Shown: positions 21,131 through 31,128, numbered from the stretch's first letter. The stretch is 64,000 nucleotides of DNA from Alphaproteobacteria bacterium (GCA_016776605.1 JADHTB010000001.1:186001-250000); one strand, 5' to 3'. Numbers and translations are program-made. Notes: a model not told the origin generated them from the letters alone.

Positions 21131-22307
21131 CCTCTACCATCATTCCCGGCCGCAATAGGCCATTGACCTGCGGCACGGTAATTTTGACCGGCAGCCGCTG
21201 GGTAATCTTGGTGAAGCTGCCAGAGGGGTTTGGGCTGGGTAGCAAGGCAAACTGATTGGTCGCCGCATTGCCGATCCGAACCACTTCGCCAATAATTTCA
21301 AGGTCTGGATAGGCATCGATAGAAATTTTTGCCTTGGCGCCTAATTTGACGTCGCGGATATCGGTTTCCTTGATGTTCGCCTCAATCCAGATCACCGATG
21401 GATCGTGCAACAACAACATGCGCTGTCCCCGCGCCACATATTCACCGGGATCAATAAAGATGCGATCCACCTTGCCCGCGTTGGGCGCCTTGATGATACG
21501 GTCAGCGAGATCGAGCTGTTGCCGTTGGTATTGTGTTTTCAGGCGCTCTTCGTCAAACCGCAGGCTGGCGACCCGGCCCTGCAGGATTGCCATGCGTTGA
21601 CGATCCGCCTGGGCCTCGATGACGGCGGCATTGGCCTGTGCCACATCCGCCTCAAGTTTCAAAACCTTTTGCCCCGCAATGCGATAAGCGGTGCGCAAGG
21701 TTTCCCAACGTTGCCGCGAGATCACCTTTTTCAACATCAGGGACTGGGCCCGCTCGAAATCGATACGGATTTGCTCCATCTCCGTATCCATACCGGTTTT
21801 TGCCGCCTGGGTCGCGGTCAAGGCGGCGCGGCTGGCATCATAACGGCCTTTGGTTTGTTGACCGATCATGTGGACTTCAGCTTGAATTCGTTCCCGCTCC
21901 GCCTGCAAGGAACTTCGCTGGGCAACTATTTCCTGTAAGTGCAAAGCTGAATCGCGGCTATCTATTAAGACCAAAGGTTGGCCGGCGCTTATCTGACTGC
22001 CCTCTGAAATGGGAACCTTGGTGACCCACCCGTCAATCCGCGAGGATATCATGATCATGTCCGCCTTGATCCGGGCATCATAGACGACAACATTGGTGTA
22101 GCGGCCATAGACCCAGTAAATCAGACCGGCAACGCCGACCACGACGGCAGCCACTAATAAGACCCGGCCGATGCCGCGGCGCAGACGCGATTGCCCCTGG
22201 GGCAGAGTGCCTTCGAGGGAGTCGGCCTGTGCGCCGGCCTGTGCGCCAGCCTGCACATCTCCCGCCCGCCCGTCATCCGCCTGCTGGGTCGTCGATTTAT
22301 CGTTCAC
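21105..22307 (-). CDS. HlyD/EmrA-family efflux periplasmic adaptor
   Basis: 400 residues: cytoplasmic N-terminus, one membrane helix (about 49-68), a split lipoyl/barrel-sandwich domain (DGWVTKVPISEGSQISAGQPLVLID and IKAPNAGKVDRIFIDPGEYVARGQ), a long alpha hairpin between them (about 125-240), and a beta-barrel domain with PSVIWIEANIKETDIRDVKLG. Such adaptors bridge the inner-membrane EmrB pump and an outer-membrane channel; no TolC homologue is in the window. Starts 4 bases after the MarR gene. Confidence 0.92.
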   Translation of the reverse strand: MNDKSTTQQADDGRAGDVQAGAQAGAQADSLEGTLPQGQSRLRRGIGRVLLVAAVVVGVAGLIYWVYGRYTNVVVYDARIKADMIMISSRIDGWVTKVPISEGSQISAGQPLVLIDSRDSALHLQEIVAQRSSLQAERERIQAEVHMIGQQTKGRYDASRAALTATQAAKTGMDTEMEQIRIDFERAQSLMLKKVISRQRWETLRTAYRIAGQKVLKLEADVAQANAAVIEAQADRQRMAILQGRVASLRFDEERLKTQYQRQQLDLADRIIKAPNAGKVDRIFIDPGEYVARGQRMLLLHDPSVIWIEANIKETDIRDVKLGAKAKISIDAYPDLEIIGEVVRIGNAATNQFALLPSPNPSGSFTKITQRLPVKITVPQVNGLLRPGMMVEVEIAITRD

Positions 22308-22311
22308 CTGA

Positions 22312-22812
22312 CTAATCCGATCCTATATTCAATCCTGGCGCCGCATCGCGACCCGACATGGCGGTCTCGGCCTGAAGCTGTATGCGGTCAAAAATCGCCA
22401 AACAATGCGCCAGATCGGCATCCGAAATGCCGGCCAGGTGCTCGCTCCTTAATTCCACGGCGACATCGTCCAAAACCCCGATCATACGCCAACCCTCGTC
22501 CGTCAAATGCACCGTCTTGCCGCGCCGGTCGGCTTCGTCCTGGCGGCGCTCGATCAAACCCTGGCTTTCAAGTTTATCCAGGATATGCACCAGGGTAGGC
22601 CCTTCGATACCGACATGGCCCGCCAGGGCCTTTTGCTGCTGGCCATCGGCGCCTCGTTGCAGATGCATCAAGACGACCCAACGGGCCTGCGTTAGGCCAT
22701 GGGGGCGCATTTTTTTATCCAGGCGGGCGCGCCATAGCCGGGCCAACCGGCCTAGACGAAAGCCGAATTGCTCCCGTACATTCATGTTCTCGCCATTTTT
22801 TAGACTATCCAT
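22312..22812 (-). CDS. MarR-family transcriptional regulator
   Basis: About 166 residues. The winged helix shows LTQARWVVLMHLQRG, ALAGHVGIEGPTLVHILDKLESQGLIER and the wing RRQDEADRRGKTVHLTDEG, all MarR/SlyA-typical. The open frame extends to 22995 but conserved sequence begins at MDSLKNGENMNVREQ, so the start is the ATG at 22812 or 22785. First gene of the efflux operon and its probable local repressor, released by pump substrates. A candidate operator, an imperfect palindrome CATTAATAG-GATG-CTAATCATTA, lies about 40 bases upstream. Confidence 0.88.
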   Translation of the reverse strand: MDSLKNGENMNVREQFGFRLGRLARLWRARLDKKMRPHGLTQARWVVLMHLQRGADGQQQKALAGHVGIEGPTLVHILDKLESQGLIERRQDEADRRGKTVHLTDEGWRMIGVLDDVAVELRSEHLAGISDADLAHCLAIFDRIQLQAETAMSGRDAAPGLNIGSD

Positions 22813-22849
22813 TCCGATGTCACCAAAATCCTTGAACACAAGTTGCCAC

Positions 22850-22875
22850 CTAATGATTAGCATCCTATTAATGTG
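22850..22875. promoter_or_regulatory. Candidate MarR operator
   Basis: AT-rich imperfect inverted repeat just upstream of the MarR gene (minus strand CATTAATAG, four bases, CTAATCATTA). Length and AT-richness fit MarR-family operators, but the dyad has mismatches and no experimental consensus supports it. Confidence 0.3.
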
Positions 22876-23012
22876 GAAGCAACTCATACCAACCAGCGCT
22901 GATAGGAACCTGCTGAGATCATCTCCGGTTGGTATTTTCCCATACTTGGTAAACCGCCTTGGCAATGGCATAAACTGCCGGAGATTTGAAACCATTGACG
23001 AAGGAACACATC

Positions 23013-23333
23013 ATGCTACTCGACGTCCGCACCTACACCTGCCGTCCAGGCACCATCGCCAAACATCTGGCATTGTATGCAGAGAAAGGCTTTGCACCGC
23101 AGTGCCGCAATCTGGGTCAGCCCCTGGCCTACATGAAAACGGAAACCGGCAACCCAAATCAGTACATGCACATCTGGGTGTACGAAAATGCCGGCGACCG
23201 CGAGGCGAAGCGGGCCGCCCTGTGGGCCGATCCGGACTGGATTGCCTATACCCAAGCCTCGGCCGCGATGGGCGCATTGGACAAACAGAAAAACGTATTG
23301 ATGACGCCAACGGATTTTTGCCCGATCAAATAA
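23013..23333 (+). CDS. NIPSNAP-family protein
   Basis: 106 residues of a ferredoxin-like dimeric alpha-beta barrel: MLLDVRTYTCRPGTIAKHLALY begins as NIPSNAP proteins do, followed by YMHIWVYENAGDREAKRAALWADPDWIAY. Function in bacteria is mostly unknown. Start set at ATG 23013, preceded by AAGGA with 7-base spacing; the frame's upstream ATG-like codon at 22986 lacks this. Divergent from marR. Confidence 0.85.
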   Translation: MLLDVRTYTCRPGTIAKHLALYAEKGFAPQCRNLGQPLAYMKTETGNPNQYMHIWVYENAGDREAKRAALWADPDWIAYTQASAAMGALDKQKNVLMTPTDFCPIK

Positions 23334-23522
23334 TCTCCCGCGTCAGGAGCGGGGCGGTGACCAAACCTGGCACCGCCCCGGCCCGGCCTGTGACGGCCCC
23401 ACCGTGTTTAACCGGCCACGTTTGCCCGACCATGTTTAACCGACCATGACGATGGCCCCGCACTTGACCGGGCAGGTACGACGCGCCAATGATTGCTTGG
23501 GCGCAGACCACAACCACGAAAG
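23334..23522. other. Intergenic gap with short repeated motif
   Basis: 189 bases with no gene. GTTTAACCGRCCA occurs at 23405 and 23437 as a short direct repeat (GTTTAACCGGCCA and GTTTAACCGACCA). No promoter was recognised with confidence. Confidence 0.4.
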
Positions 23523-24509
23523 ATGACGGCCATGACCTTGCGACTTGACGACCATTTCAAATTTGGTGTTCAGACCATGCATCGGCGGACCGAGCCGGCG
23601 GAAGGGTTATGGTTACCGGAGGCGGAAGATGGCCGCGCCATGGTCGAATTGGTCGATCGTCTGGGGTACGATTCCCTGTGGGTCGGCGACCATTTATCAT
23701 TCGCCATTCCTATCCTCGACCCCTTTATTCAACTGGCCCAGGCTGCGGTCTACAGCTCCCGTTTAGCACTTGGTGTCGGCGTCTATCTATTGCCCCTGCG
23801 CCATCCCGGACCGGTTGCGAAACAAATAGCCAGTCTGGATCATCTGTCCGCCGGCCGATTGATCCTTGGGGTCGGCGTGGGCGGTGAATTCAAGACCGAT
23901 TTCCAGGTCGCCGGCGTCTCGCCATCGGAACGCGGCGCCCGCCTGACCGAAAGCATTCATGTCCTGCGGAAATTGTGGAGCGGCGAAGCCGTCTCCCACG
24001 ACGGCAGCTATTTCCCGTTCCCGGAATTGACCATGTCGCCCCCGGCCCGCCAGGTGGGCGGTCCGCCAATCTGGTGCGGCGGCCGATCCGCCGCCGCCCT
24101 GCGCCGGGCCGGTGAAATCGGTGATGGCTGGCTGTCCTATGTGGTCACGCCGGCGATGTACAAGCAGTCCCTTGACCGGATTCAAGATGCGGCGGCGGCG
24201 GCCGGCGGCCCCGACCGGCCTTTTGGTAGCGGGCATCTTTTATTCGCCACGGTCGACGACACCTACGAAAGCGCCCTGGACAAGGCGACGGAGACCTTGA
24301 GCGTCCGCTACGCCATGGATTTTCGCGAGGCGGCCAAAAAATATTGCGCCTTGGGCCGGCCACAGGACGTGGCAGAAAGGTTACGCGAATTCCACGCCGC
24401 GGGCGCACGCCATGTGATTATGGATTTCGTCGGCCCTTATGAAGACCGCGACCATCAATTCGTCCGCTTTGCCGAAGAGGTCATGCCGCTGCTGGCTGAT
24501 CTACGCTGA
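23523..24509 (+). CDS. Luciferase-like (LLM class) flavin-dependent oxidoreductase
   Basis: About 328 residues of the bacterial luciferase/F420-FMN TIM-barrel superfamily: LVDRLGYDSLWVGDHLSF, LALGVGVYLLPLRHPGPVAKQIASLDHLSAGRLILGVGVGG, and GGPPIWCGGRSAAALRRAGEIGDGWL. These enzymes use reduced flavin (FMN or F420) for oxidation or monooxygenation; the substrate is unknown. Start placed at ATG 23523 (MTAMTLRLDDH); the next ATG at 23532 is possible. Confidence 0.88.
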   Translation: MTAMTLRLDDHFKFGVQTMHRRTEPAEGLWLPEAEDGRAMVELVDRLGYDSLWVGDHLSFAIPILDPFIQLAQAAVYSSRLALGVGVYLLPLRHPGPVAKQIASLDHLSAGRLILGVGVGGEFKTDFQVAGVSPSERGARLTESIHVLRKLWSGEAVSHDGSYFPFPELTMSPPARQVGGPPIWCGGRSAAALRRAGEIGDGWLSYVVTPAMYKQSLDRIQDAAAAAGGPDRPFGSGHLLFATVDDTYESALDKATETLSVRYAMDFREAAKKYCALGRPQDVAERLREFHAAGARHVIMDFVGPYEDRDHQFVRFAEEVMPLLADLR

Positions 24510-24522
24510 AAAATACAGCCAT

Positions 24523-24575
24523 CCGGCAGCCAGGCGCGGGGCGGCCATTGGCTACAATGGGCTGTGGGCTGCCGG
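24523..24575. terminator. Hairpin between convergent genes (possible bidirectional terminator)
   Basis: Nine-base perfect stem CCGGCAGCC (24523-24531) / GGCTGCCGG (24567-24575) lies between the convergent flavin oxidoreductase and mnmA. The loop is long (35 bases) and no T-run follows, so intrinsic termination is uncertain. Confidence 0.35.
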
Positions 24576-24583
24576 GCAAAGGC

Positions 24584-25750
24584 TTATGGCCGCGCGATCC
24601 AACCGCCGCCCAGGACCCTCTCGCCATCATAGAGAACACAGGCCTGGCCCGGTGCGATGGCATCTTCGGGCTGCAACAACTCCACCGTGAAAGTGGCCGG
24701 CGGTGCCGTCTCGACCACGCCTAGAATGGCGGCGACAGGCGGGTGGGTGGAGCGTATCCGCGCCTGCACCGCCCGGCCCTGTAACGGTTCGTCATGATCC
24801 AGCCAATTGACGTCATGCAACCGCACCAAACGCTGGCCAAGGGCTGCCTTGGGGCCCACCACGACACGTCTGGCGGTGGCATCCAGGCGCAACACATAAA
24901 GGGGTTCGGGCCCGGAAAGGCCCAGGCCCCGGCGCTGCCCCACGGTAAAGTGGATGACGCCGTTGTGTTGCCCCAAAACCTGGCCAGCACCATCAACAAT
25001 CTCGCCCGGTTCCACCGCACCGGGCCGCAGCCGTTCGATCAATTCGCCATACCGGCCATCAGGCACGAAACAGATATCCTGGCTGTCCGGCTTCGCCGCG
25101 ACGGGCAGTTGAAAGGCCGCGGCCAGCGCGCGCGTCGTGGACTTCGCCGCCAAGCCGCCCAGGGGAAAGCGCAGATAGTCCAGTTGTTCCTGGTTAGTGG
25201 TAAACAGGAAATAGCTTTGATCGCGGACTGGATCAGCGGCGCGGTGCATTTCGGTGCCCATCCGCCCCTCCACGCGGCGGACATAATGGCCGGTAACCAG
25301 GGCCTCGGCCCCCAACTCCCGCGCCGTTGTCAGCAGATCCTGGAATTTGACCCGCTGGTTGCAGCGGATACAGGGAATGGGCGTGGATCCGGCCAAATAA
25401 TCATCGACGAATTCATCGATCACGGCAGCGCGAAAACGGTCCTCGTAATCCAGCACATAATGGGCAATGCCCAGGCCATTGGCCACTTGCTTGGCATCAT
25501 GAATATCGGCGCCGGCGCAACAGGCGCCAGACCGCTGGATGGCCTGGCCATGATCGTAAAGTTGCAGGGTGATGCCAACCACTTCATACCCCGCGCGCTG
25601 GCACAAGGCCGCGCAGACGGATGAATCCACGCCGCCGGACATGGCGACGACAACGCGCGCGCCATCAGCAACGCCATCCAGGCGAATGCCTTCCGCCATA
25701 AGTTGTTCCGGCAACTGCTCGGTTATCCCTGCGCTCAACATGGCCGGCAA
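24584..25750 (-). CDS. mnmA: tRNA-specific 2-thiouridylase MnmA
   Basis: 388 residues. Thiolates U34 of tRNA-Lys, -Glu and -Gln. The PP-loop [18 protein letters not shown] binds ATP; the two catalytic cysteines sit in [10 protein letters not shown] and [25 protein letters not shown] and the C-terminal [19 protein letters not shown] block are MnmA-typical. The extra N-terminal ~30 residues before the PP-loop are common in alphaproteobacteria. A substrate tRNA-Lys(TTT) gene lies 14 kb away. Confidence 0.96.
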   Translation of the reverse strand: MPAMLSAGITEQLPEQLMAEGIRLDGVADGARVVVAMSGGVDSSVCAALCQRAGYEVVGITLQLYDHGQAIQRSGACCAGADIHDAKQVANGLGIAHYVLDYEDRFRAAVIDEFVDDYLAGSTPIPCIRCNQRVKFQDLLTTARELGAEALVTGHYVRRVEGRMGTEMHRAADPVRDQSYFLFTTNQEQLDYLRFPLGGLAAKSTTRALAAAFQLPVAAKPDSQDICFVPDGRYGELIERLRPGAVEPGEIVDGAGQVLGQHNGVIHFTVGQRRGLGLSGPEPLYVLRLDATARRVVVGPKAALGQRLVRLHDVNWLDHDEPLQGRAVQARIRSTHPPVAAILGVVETAPPATFTVELLQPEDAIAPGQACVLYDGERVLGGGWIARP

Positions 25751-25824
25751 TATAGTGCGCGCGCCTCAAGCAGCAAGGAATTCCTGGCCATTTGCCAGAT
25801 AATTGTGGTCGCTTCAGTAATTTA

Positions 25825-25832
25825 TTAACCAT
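25825..25832 (+). promoter_or_regulatory. TTAACCAT: candidate CtrA half-site before the OGT-like gene
   Basis: Exact 8-mer TTAACCAT 22 bases before the start codon at 25855. This is the half-motif described for CtrA in alphaproteobacteria. Single matches of 8 bases occur by chance, so support comes mainly from recurrence upstream of other island genes. Confidence 0.35.
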
Positions 25833-25854
25833 CTATCGCGAAACTTGCCCGATC

Positions 25855-28518
25855 ATGAGCATAGATGAACAATCGCTACCCCCCACCCCCCCGTCGGAAA
25901 CCGATGCCGAGGCGCTTTGGCGCCAGGCAAATGACCTCGCCGCGCAGGGTAATCTGCTGGACGCCGTTCCGTTATATCTGGAAGTATCCGATTTGTGGCC
26001 GGATTCGCCCACGGTCTGGCTCAATCTCGGCATCGTGCTGGGCGCCCTGGATCGCCATGAAGAGGCATTGCAATGCCTGTTACGGGCGCAGGGTTTGGAT
26101 CGGAATGATCCTCATATCCATTATCAATTGGGCCAAATGCACGGACAGCTTGGCCAGCTTGAAGCTGCCGCGGAAAGCTTTTTGGCGGCGACGGCGTCGG
26201 ACCCGGGTTATGTTGATGCCTGGCTCGGCCTGGCTGACCTCTCGTTGCAATGCCGGGAAACAGAGCTGGCTCAACAATATTTAAATGAAGTTTTTCTCAT
26301 AATTCCCGATCATCCCTCGGGCAGTTTTTTGCAGGGTAATTTGTTCCTGAGAGAAGGCGATATCGACGGCGCCGCGGAATATTTCGCCATCGCCTACAAG
26401 GCCACCGACGATCCAGCCTGTGGCAATAATCTGGCCAGCGTGCTTGGGCAATTGGGCCGGGCACCCGAGGCCATCGATCTGCTGGAGGGTCTGCTCAAAG
26501 ACCGGCCGGATTATAAACTGGCCTGGAACACCCTTGGTGGCCTGTTCATGGGTTACAGGCGTTATACCGAGGCGCGCGAAGCGTTGATGCAGGCCTTACA
26601 GATCGACGACGCATTCCATGCCGCCCGTCAAGGCCTGGCCCGCTGTCTGGTGCAAATGCGCGATTTGATGGGCGCACAGGAACAATTGCAGCGCCTGTTA
26701 CAGGATGCACCGGACAACGTTTCGGCGATGAAAGACCAAGCCGTCGTACTGGAACGCATAGGCGAGATCGATCAAGCCTTGGCGCTCCGGGAACGGGCCA
26801 TCGAACTGGATCCCAAGGACGCCCGCCTACTCGCCGACCACGCCAACCTGTTGCAGTCACTTCACCGATACGCTGAAGCGGAAAACTGCTCCAGGCAAGC
26901 GCTTGTCCACGACCCTGACGAGTTGCGGGCCCGCATGGCCATCATTCATTGTTGTTTCGGCACTAACCGCATGGCGGAGGCACAAGAGCAGTTGCGGCTG
27001 CTGCTTACCTCGGACACGCAGGACATCCCCATTCTAAATACAATTGGAACGCTGTTTGAGAGATGGAAAGAGGCCGCCAAGGCCATCTCCGTCTATGAAC
27101 ATGTTTTGAGTGTTGAACCGGGAAACCCCCACGCAACCATCCGGATTTTTGATTTGAAGATGGGCATTTGCGATTGGACGAACTATGACGAAATCAGTCA
27201 GGCGCAAATCGATCAAATAGAAGCCGGTTGCGCCGATGGTGCAGCCGAAAACAATCATTTCGATGTCTTCAATCTCCAAGCTCTGCCCGTTAGCTATGAT
27301 TTCATCGGCAAGGTCGCAGGCCATGCCGCAATACAGATTGCGGCGGATGCACGGTTGAATTTGGATGCACCACCGCTGGTGCACGCCGCGCCACGGGGGG
27401 GACGAATTCGTCTTGGCTATGCCTTGGGCTACACCTTTTTCCACAGCATGCCCCTGGTCATGAAGGAGCTCATCGGACGTCACGACCGGGACCGCTTCGA
27501 GATTTTTGGCTATTCGCTTCGACCCTGTGATGGCGGTGACTTCAGCCACAGCTTTCGCGCCACGTTCGATCATTTTCGTGACATTCCCGAAACGGCGCCA
27601 TATTTGGCCGCACAGATGATCAACGAAGACGCCATTGATATATTGATCGATGTGACTGGCCTGACATCGATTAACTGCATGCCGGTCAGTTCGTTCCGAC
27701 CGGCGCCGGTTCAGATGCACGGCTATGGCTATTCCATCACAACCGGGGCCGACTATATCGACTACCTGATTACCGACCGCACCTATATCCCCGAAGAGTG
27801 GGAGGGCGTGGGGCCGGAAAAACTGCTATACCTACCCAACACTTTCATGCCCACCAAACGGCCCGGCCGAATAGGCAAGGCGATAACCCGGACCGAGGCC
27901 GGCCTGCCGGAAGATGCCGTGGTGTTCAGCAATTTCAATCATCCTTGCAAATTCGAGCCAAAAATATTCGCCGCCTGGATGGAGATCCTGACCCGCGTGC
28001 CCGGCAGCGTGCTGTGGTTCGGTGCCTGGCTGCAAGGGACGCAAAAAAATTTGTGGCGCGAAGCGGCCAAATTCAATATCGACGCCAAGCGTCTAATCTT
28101 CTCCGAGATTGTCGAGCACGAGGACCATTTAGCCCGGCTGGATCTGGTGGACCTGGCCCTGGATAATTTACACCACGGCGGCGGCGTCACCTCGGTCGAT
28201 GCCCTATGGGTGGGCCTGCCCGTGTTGACCATCCTTGGCGACAAACCAGGTGCCCGGCTTGGCGCGACGTTGTGCAATGCCGCCGGTGTGCCGGATATGG
28301 TGGTACCGGATCTGCCCAGTTACGTTGAACGCGCCGTGGCCCTGGCCAACGACCCGGATCAGCGCAGGGCGCTACGTCAACGCCTGATCGAAGGGCGCGA
28401 CAGCCAACCCCTCTTCGACAATGAACGTTATTGCCACAATCTGGACAATGCCCTTGAGGCGGCCTGGAACAATTACCTGGCGGGTCATCCCCCAAAACGC
28501 ATTGAACTTGGCGAATAG
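25855..28518 (+). CDS. TPR-containing O-GlcNAc transferase-like (GT41/SPINDLY) glycosyltransferase
   Basis: 887 residues. The first ~480 residues are tandem tetratricopeptide repeats (for example PTVWLNLGIVLGALDRHEEALQ, YAEAENCSRQALVHDPDELRA). The C-terminal half is the GT41 catalytic domain: FHSMPLVMKELIGRHDRDRFEI, APVQMHGYGYSITTGADYIDYLITD, VVFSNFNHPCKFEPKIFAAW and HHGGGVTSVDALWVGLPVLTILGDKPGARLG, the UDP-sugar-binding region. Such enzymes O-glycosylate Ser/Thr of proteins and bacterial homologues often modify flagellins. First gene of the island. Start at ATG 25855 (MSIDEQSLPP). Confidence 0.9.
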   Translation: MSIDEQSLPPTPPSETDAEALWRQANDLAAQGNLLDAVPLYLEVSDLWPDSPTVWLNLGIVLGALDRHEEALQCLLRAQGLDRNDPHIHYQLGQMHGQLGQLEAAAESFLAATASDPGYVDAWLGLADLSLQCRETELAQQYLNEVFLIIPDHPSGSFLQGNLFLREGDIDGAAEYFAIAYKATDDPACGNNLASVLGQLGRAPEAIDLLEGLLKDRPDYKLAWNTLGGLFMGYRRYTEAREALMQALQIDDAFHAARQGLARCLVQMRDLMGAQEQLQRLLQDAPDNVSAMKDQAVVLERIGEIDQALALRERAIELDPKDARLLADHANLLQSLHRYAEAENCSRQALVHDPDELRARMAIIHCCFGTNRMAEAQEQLRLLLTSDTQDIPILNTIGTLFERWKEAAKAISVYEHVLSVEPGNPHATIRIFDLKMGICDWTNYDEISQAQIDQIEAGCADGAAENNHFDVFNLQALPVSYDFIGKVAGHAAIQIAADARLNLDAPPLVHAAPRGGRIRLGYALGYTFFHSMPLVMKELIGRHDRDRFEIFGYSLRPCDGGDFSHSFRATFDHFRDIPETAPYLAAQMINEDAIDILIDVTGLTSINCMPVSSFRPAPVQMHGYGYSITTGADYIDYLITDRTYIPEEWEGVGPEKLLYLPNTFMPTKRPGRIGKAITRTEAGLPEDAVVFSNFNHPCKFEPKIFAAWMEILTRVPGSVLWFGAWLQGTQKNLWREAAKFNIDAKRLIFSEIVEHEDHLARLDLVDLALDNLHHGGGVTSVDALWVGLPVLTILGDKPGARLGATLCNAAGVPDMVVPDLPSYVERAVALANDPDQRRALRQRLIEGRDSQPLFDNERYCHNLDNALEAAWNNYLAGHPPKRIELGE

Positions 28519-28567
28519 ACCAAAGCAATCCGCACCGACAGGCTCTGATGCGGCCTTTTATGCGCGT

Positions 28568-28585
28568 TTAACCGATTATGGTTAA
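28568..28585. promoter_or_regulatory. Inverted repeat TTAACC-N6-GGTTAA containing a CtrA-like half-site
   Basis: Perfect 6-bp inverted repeat (28568-28573 and 28580-28585) in an AT-rich intergenic stretch about 100 bases before the radical SAM gene. Read on the minus strand, 28585-28578 is TTAACCAT. Its symmetry and position suggest a regulator site. Confidence 0.35.
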
Positions 28586-28682
28586 TTTATTCGCAGCCAA
28601 TTTACCTTTCATTCAGCTTCTTTAACTAACCTGCCCAGACGGTCAATTGAGGCCAGGAATAAGCTGTACGGGCCACGGCACA

Positions 28683-30983
28683 ATGACGATTTCGCGGGCA
28701 AACATGCCATACCCCAAAAAGTTAACGGTCGCCTTGACGGACCGTTGCAATTTGAAGTGCTTTATTTGTACGCGTGAGGAATTCGAGGGGGACATAGGCA
28801 GCAAAGGCACCAACCTAGTGCTGGAAAATCTCCAAAAAATGGAGCCGGCGCTGCGAGAGGCCAGGATCATTCAGCTTACCGGTTTTGGCGAGACCTTCCT
28901 GCATCCACAATTGGGCGAGGCCCTGGATTATATCTACGCCATAAATCCCCGTGAAGATTTGATCTATTTTGTTTCAAACGGAACATTGCTGTCCGAAGAA
29001 TGGGGTGAAAAGCTAGATAAGCGTCTGAATTATCTGGCGATCTCCCTAAATGCCGCGCATCCCGAAACATACAAAAGGGACATGCACCCCTATTTGTTCC
29101 GCTATACCCGTGATAGCGCACCCAAGGCTTATCAAGGCAAGCAGTTTGCAGAGGACAACAAACGCGAACGGCCCTGTCAGTTCGAGCAGACGGTCGGCCG
29201 GATCGGTGACTTCATGTCGGCGTTGAGCCAACAGTCAGCGCGTCGCGTCTCTCTGCATTATGTGGTGCATCGGGACAACATTGACGAGATGGCGGAATTC
29301 ATCCGCCTGGCGCACAGCCTTGGCATTAGTCAGGTCTTCTTCACCCATTACATGGTGAACCGGGTCGAAAATATAGAATTCAGCATCTTCTTTGAGAAAG
29401 AGCGTTACAACGCCGTCCTGAACGACGCCGTGGCGTTGGGTCTGGAATTGGGGGTAAGCGTCTTTGGACGAAGATTCTTCACGGAAGTGGAGCGGGCATT
29501 CAATGCCGAGCGGGACTGCGATTGGCCAATAAATCAGGCCATGGTCTTCACGCGGGGCGAGTCCTCACCCTGTTGCTATATTGGAGAGGTCGATTTGGGC
29601 AATGCGTTCAAAACGAACTTTGATGATGTCTGGAACGGCAAGCCATACCAAAAACTGCGCCGCGAGCGTTGGATGAATGCCTGTCAGAACTGTTCGATGT
29701 TCCAGACCTTTGACGATTGGAAAACGCATTTTCACCACAAAGTAAAACTGTCCCCACGCTTCAATGAACTGGCCGGACGTTTTGTCGAGCCGGCGCCAAA
29801 TGTGCCGCCGCGGGTGTTGGTGCTGGGCGCCGGGCGCGACGGCGTACGCTCGCTTGGCCGACTGGTTGCCAACCTTCATGTGGCCAATGGCGAGCAGGCC
29901 GGTCTACATCACGAAGCCAACAGTTTCCGCGCCTATGCCGGCGCGGCGCAATATCTGACAAACGGCGACGGCGATTGGATGCGCTGTATCCTGGACAAAT
30001 TCAGCGAGGAAATTATTTCAGGCAATGCCTTCAACTTTGTGCTGCCCCTCATTCACGATACCTATGGCAGCGCCGTACGGGTCATGCACATAAAGCGCGA
30101 CCGTAACGCCTGCATCGCCTCCATGCACAATCAGGCCCTGTCCGACCCCCTGGCCTGGGACGGCTATATTAATGCGGTGGATGGTAGCGCGACGGTGGCG
30201 GATATGACTTACGAAGCGGCACCGCTGACGGCCGTCCTGCTGGGCGAGATGGACGCGGATGCTTGGAACCTTTTGTCGCTGGATGACAGGTTGGCATGGT
30301 TGTATGACGCCAGCCACCGCGCGATCGAGGCAAATCTGCATCTGTTCCCCAAGCATCTACAGATCACCACCGAAGAGCTAGACGACCCCGCCGCCATCCG
30401 CCGCATCACCCAATTCGTGAACCCGGCATGGCGACAGACCTGCCCCCCGGTACATCTCAATTCCTTTCCCCACGACAACAACGCCGGACCAGCGCAAAGC
30501 GCGCGACTTGCGACACAAAATGCCATGGCGGATTTCGATCTGCATCAGTTGACGGCTTCTGACACATATCCGGTCATTTATTTTCTGCAACGCATGATCG
30601 CGACACACAATGCGGCGGCGCAAGACGAAGCGATCGCCGATCTGGAAAACCTGCGTGACGAAATCACAATATTGCTGAACCGGGCCGAGGGGCGGTTGTC
30701 AGACACCCAGGAGCGAAATGGCGGTGGCGCGCCGCCAACCCTTCGATTGGTAAGGGAGCCCGGTTTGTCGAATGCCAAGATCGCACTGCTGGATGATATC
30801 TTCCACGACTTTGAACCGGAAAAGTTGGAGGCATCGGCCACCTATCCCGTCATATATTTTCTTCAGCAACTCATGGCGGCGCGCGGGGTGACGGGCGATG
30901 GAGATCAGGAACTTGCGACAGTTTATCGTTTCGTGGGCGATCAGGTGGATGCATTGATGCAAATGGCAGGCGAGGCAAAATAA
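28683..30983 (+). CDS. Radical SAM/SPASM-like enzyme fused to a sulfotransferase-like domain
   Basis: About 766 residues. N-terminal radical SAM domain with CNLKCFIC (C22, C26, C29) and GFGETFLHP; a SPASM-like cysteine region follows (SSPCCYIGEVDLGN and CQNCSMF, about 295-340). From about residue 373 the sequence changes to RVLVLGAGRDGVRSLGRLV, matching the 5'-phosphosulfate loop style of sulfotransferases, with VRVMHIKRDRNACIASM about 90 residues later as the 3'-phosphate-type motif. The C-terminus has a duplicated motif, TYPVIYFLQRMI (about 628) and TYPVIYFLQQLM (about 720). Substrate unknown; probably a glycan or peptide modifier. Start at ATG 28683 or 28704. Confidence 0.82.
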   Translation: MTISRANMPYPKKLTVALTDRCNLKCFICTREEFEGDIGSKGTNLVLENLQKMEPALREARIIQLTGFGETFLHPQLGEALDYIYAINPREDLIYFVSNGTLLSEEWGEKLDKRLNYLAISLNAAHPETYKRDMHPYLFRYTRDSAPKAYQGKQFAEDNKRERPCQFEQTVGRIGDFMSALSQQSARRVSLHYVVHRDNIDEMAEFIRLAHSLGISQVFFTHYMVNRVENIEFSIFFEKERYNAVLNDAVALGLELGVSVFGRRFFTEVERAFNAERDCDWPINQAMVFTRGESSPCCYIGEVDLGNAFKTNFDDVWNGKPYQKLRRERWMNACQNCSMFQTFDDWKTHFHHKVKLSPRFNELAGRFVEPAPNVPPRVLVLGAGRDGVRSLGRLVANLHVANGEQAGLHHEANSFRAYAGAAQYLTNGDGDWMRCILDKFSEEIISGNAFNFVLPLIHDTYGSAVRVMHIKRDRNACIASMHNQALSDPLAWDGYINAVDGSATVADMTYEAAPLTAVLLGEMDADAWNLLSLDDRLAWLYDASHRAIEANLHLFPKHLQITTEELDDPAAIRRITQFVNPAWRQTCPPVHLNSFPHDNNAGPAQSARLATQNAMADFDLHQLTASDTYPVIYFLQRMIATHNAAAQDEAIADLENLRDEITILLNRAEGRLSDTQERNGGGAPPTLRLVREPGLSNAKIALLDDIFHDFEPEKLEASATYPVIYFLQQLMAARGVTGDGDQELATVYRFVGDQVDALMQMAGEAK

Positions 30984-31128
30984 CCTATTCGGCACTTGCA
31001 CCAGCAACGTTCAAGGCGGCAACCTATCAAGGCGGCAATTGCCACGTACGGTCAGTCTTCGCCGGTTTAAACAACACAATGAAAATTGGTACAAACTTCA
31101 TGCAAACGAATTCTAGGGGAAAACGCTG

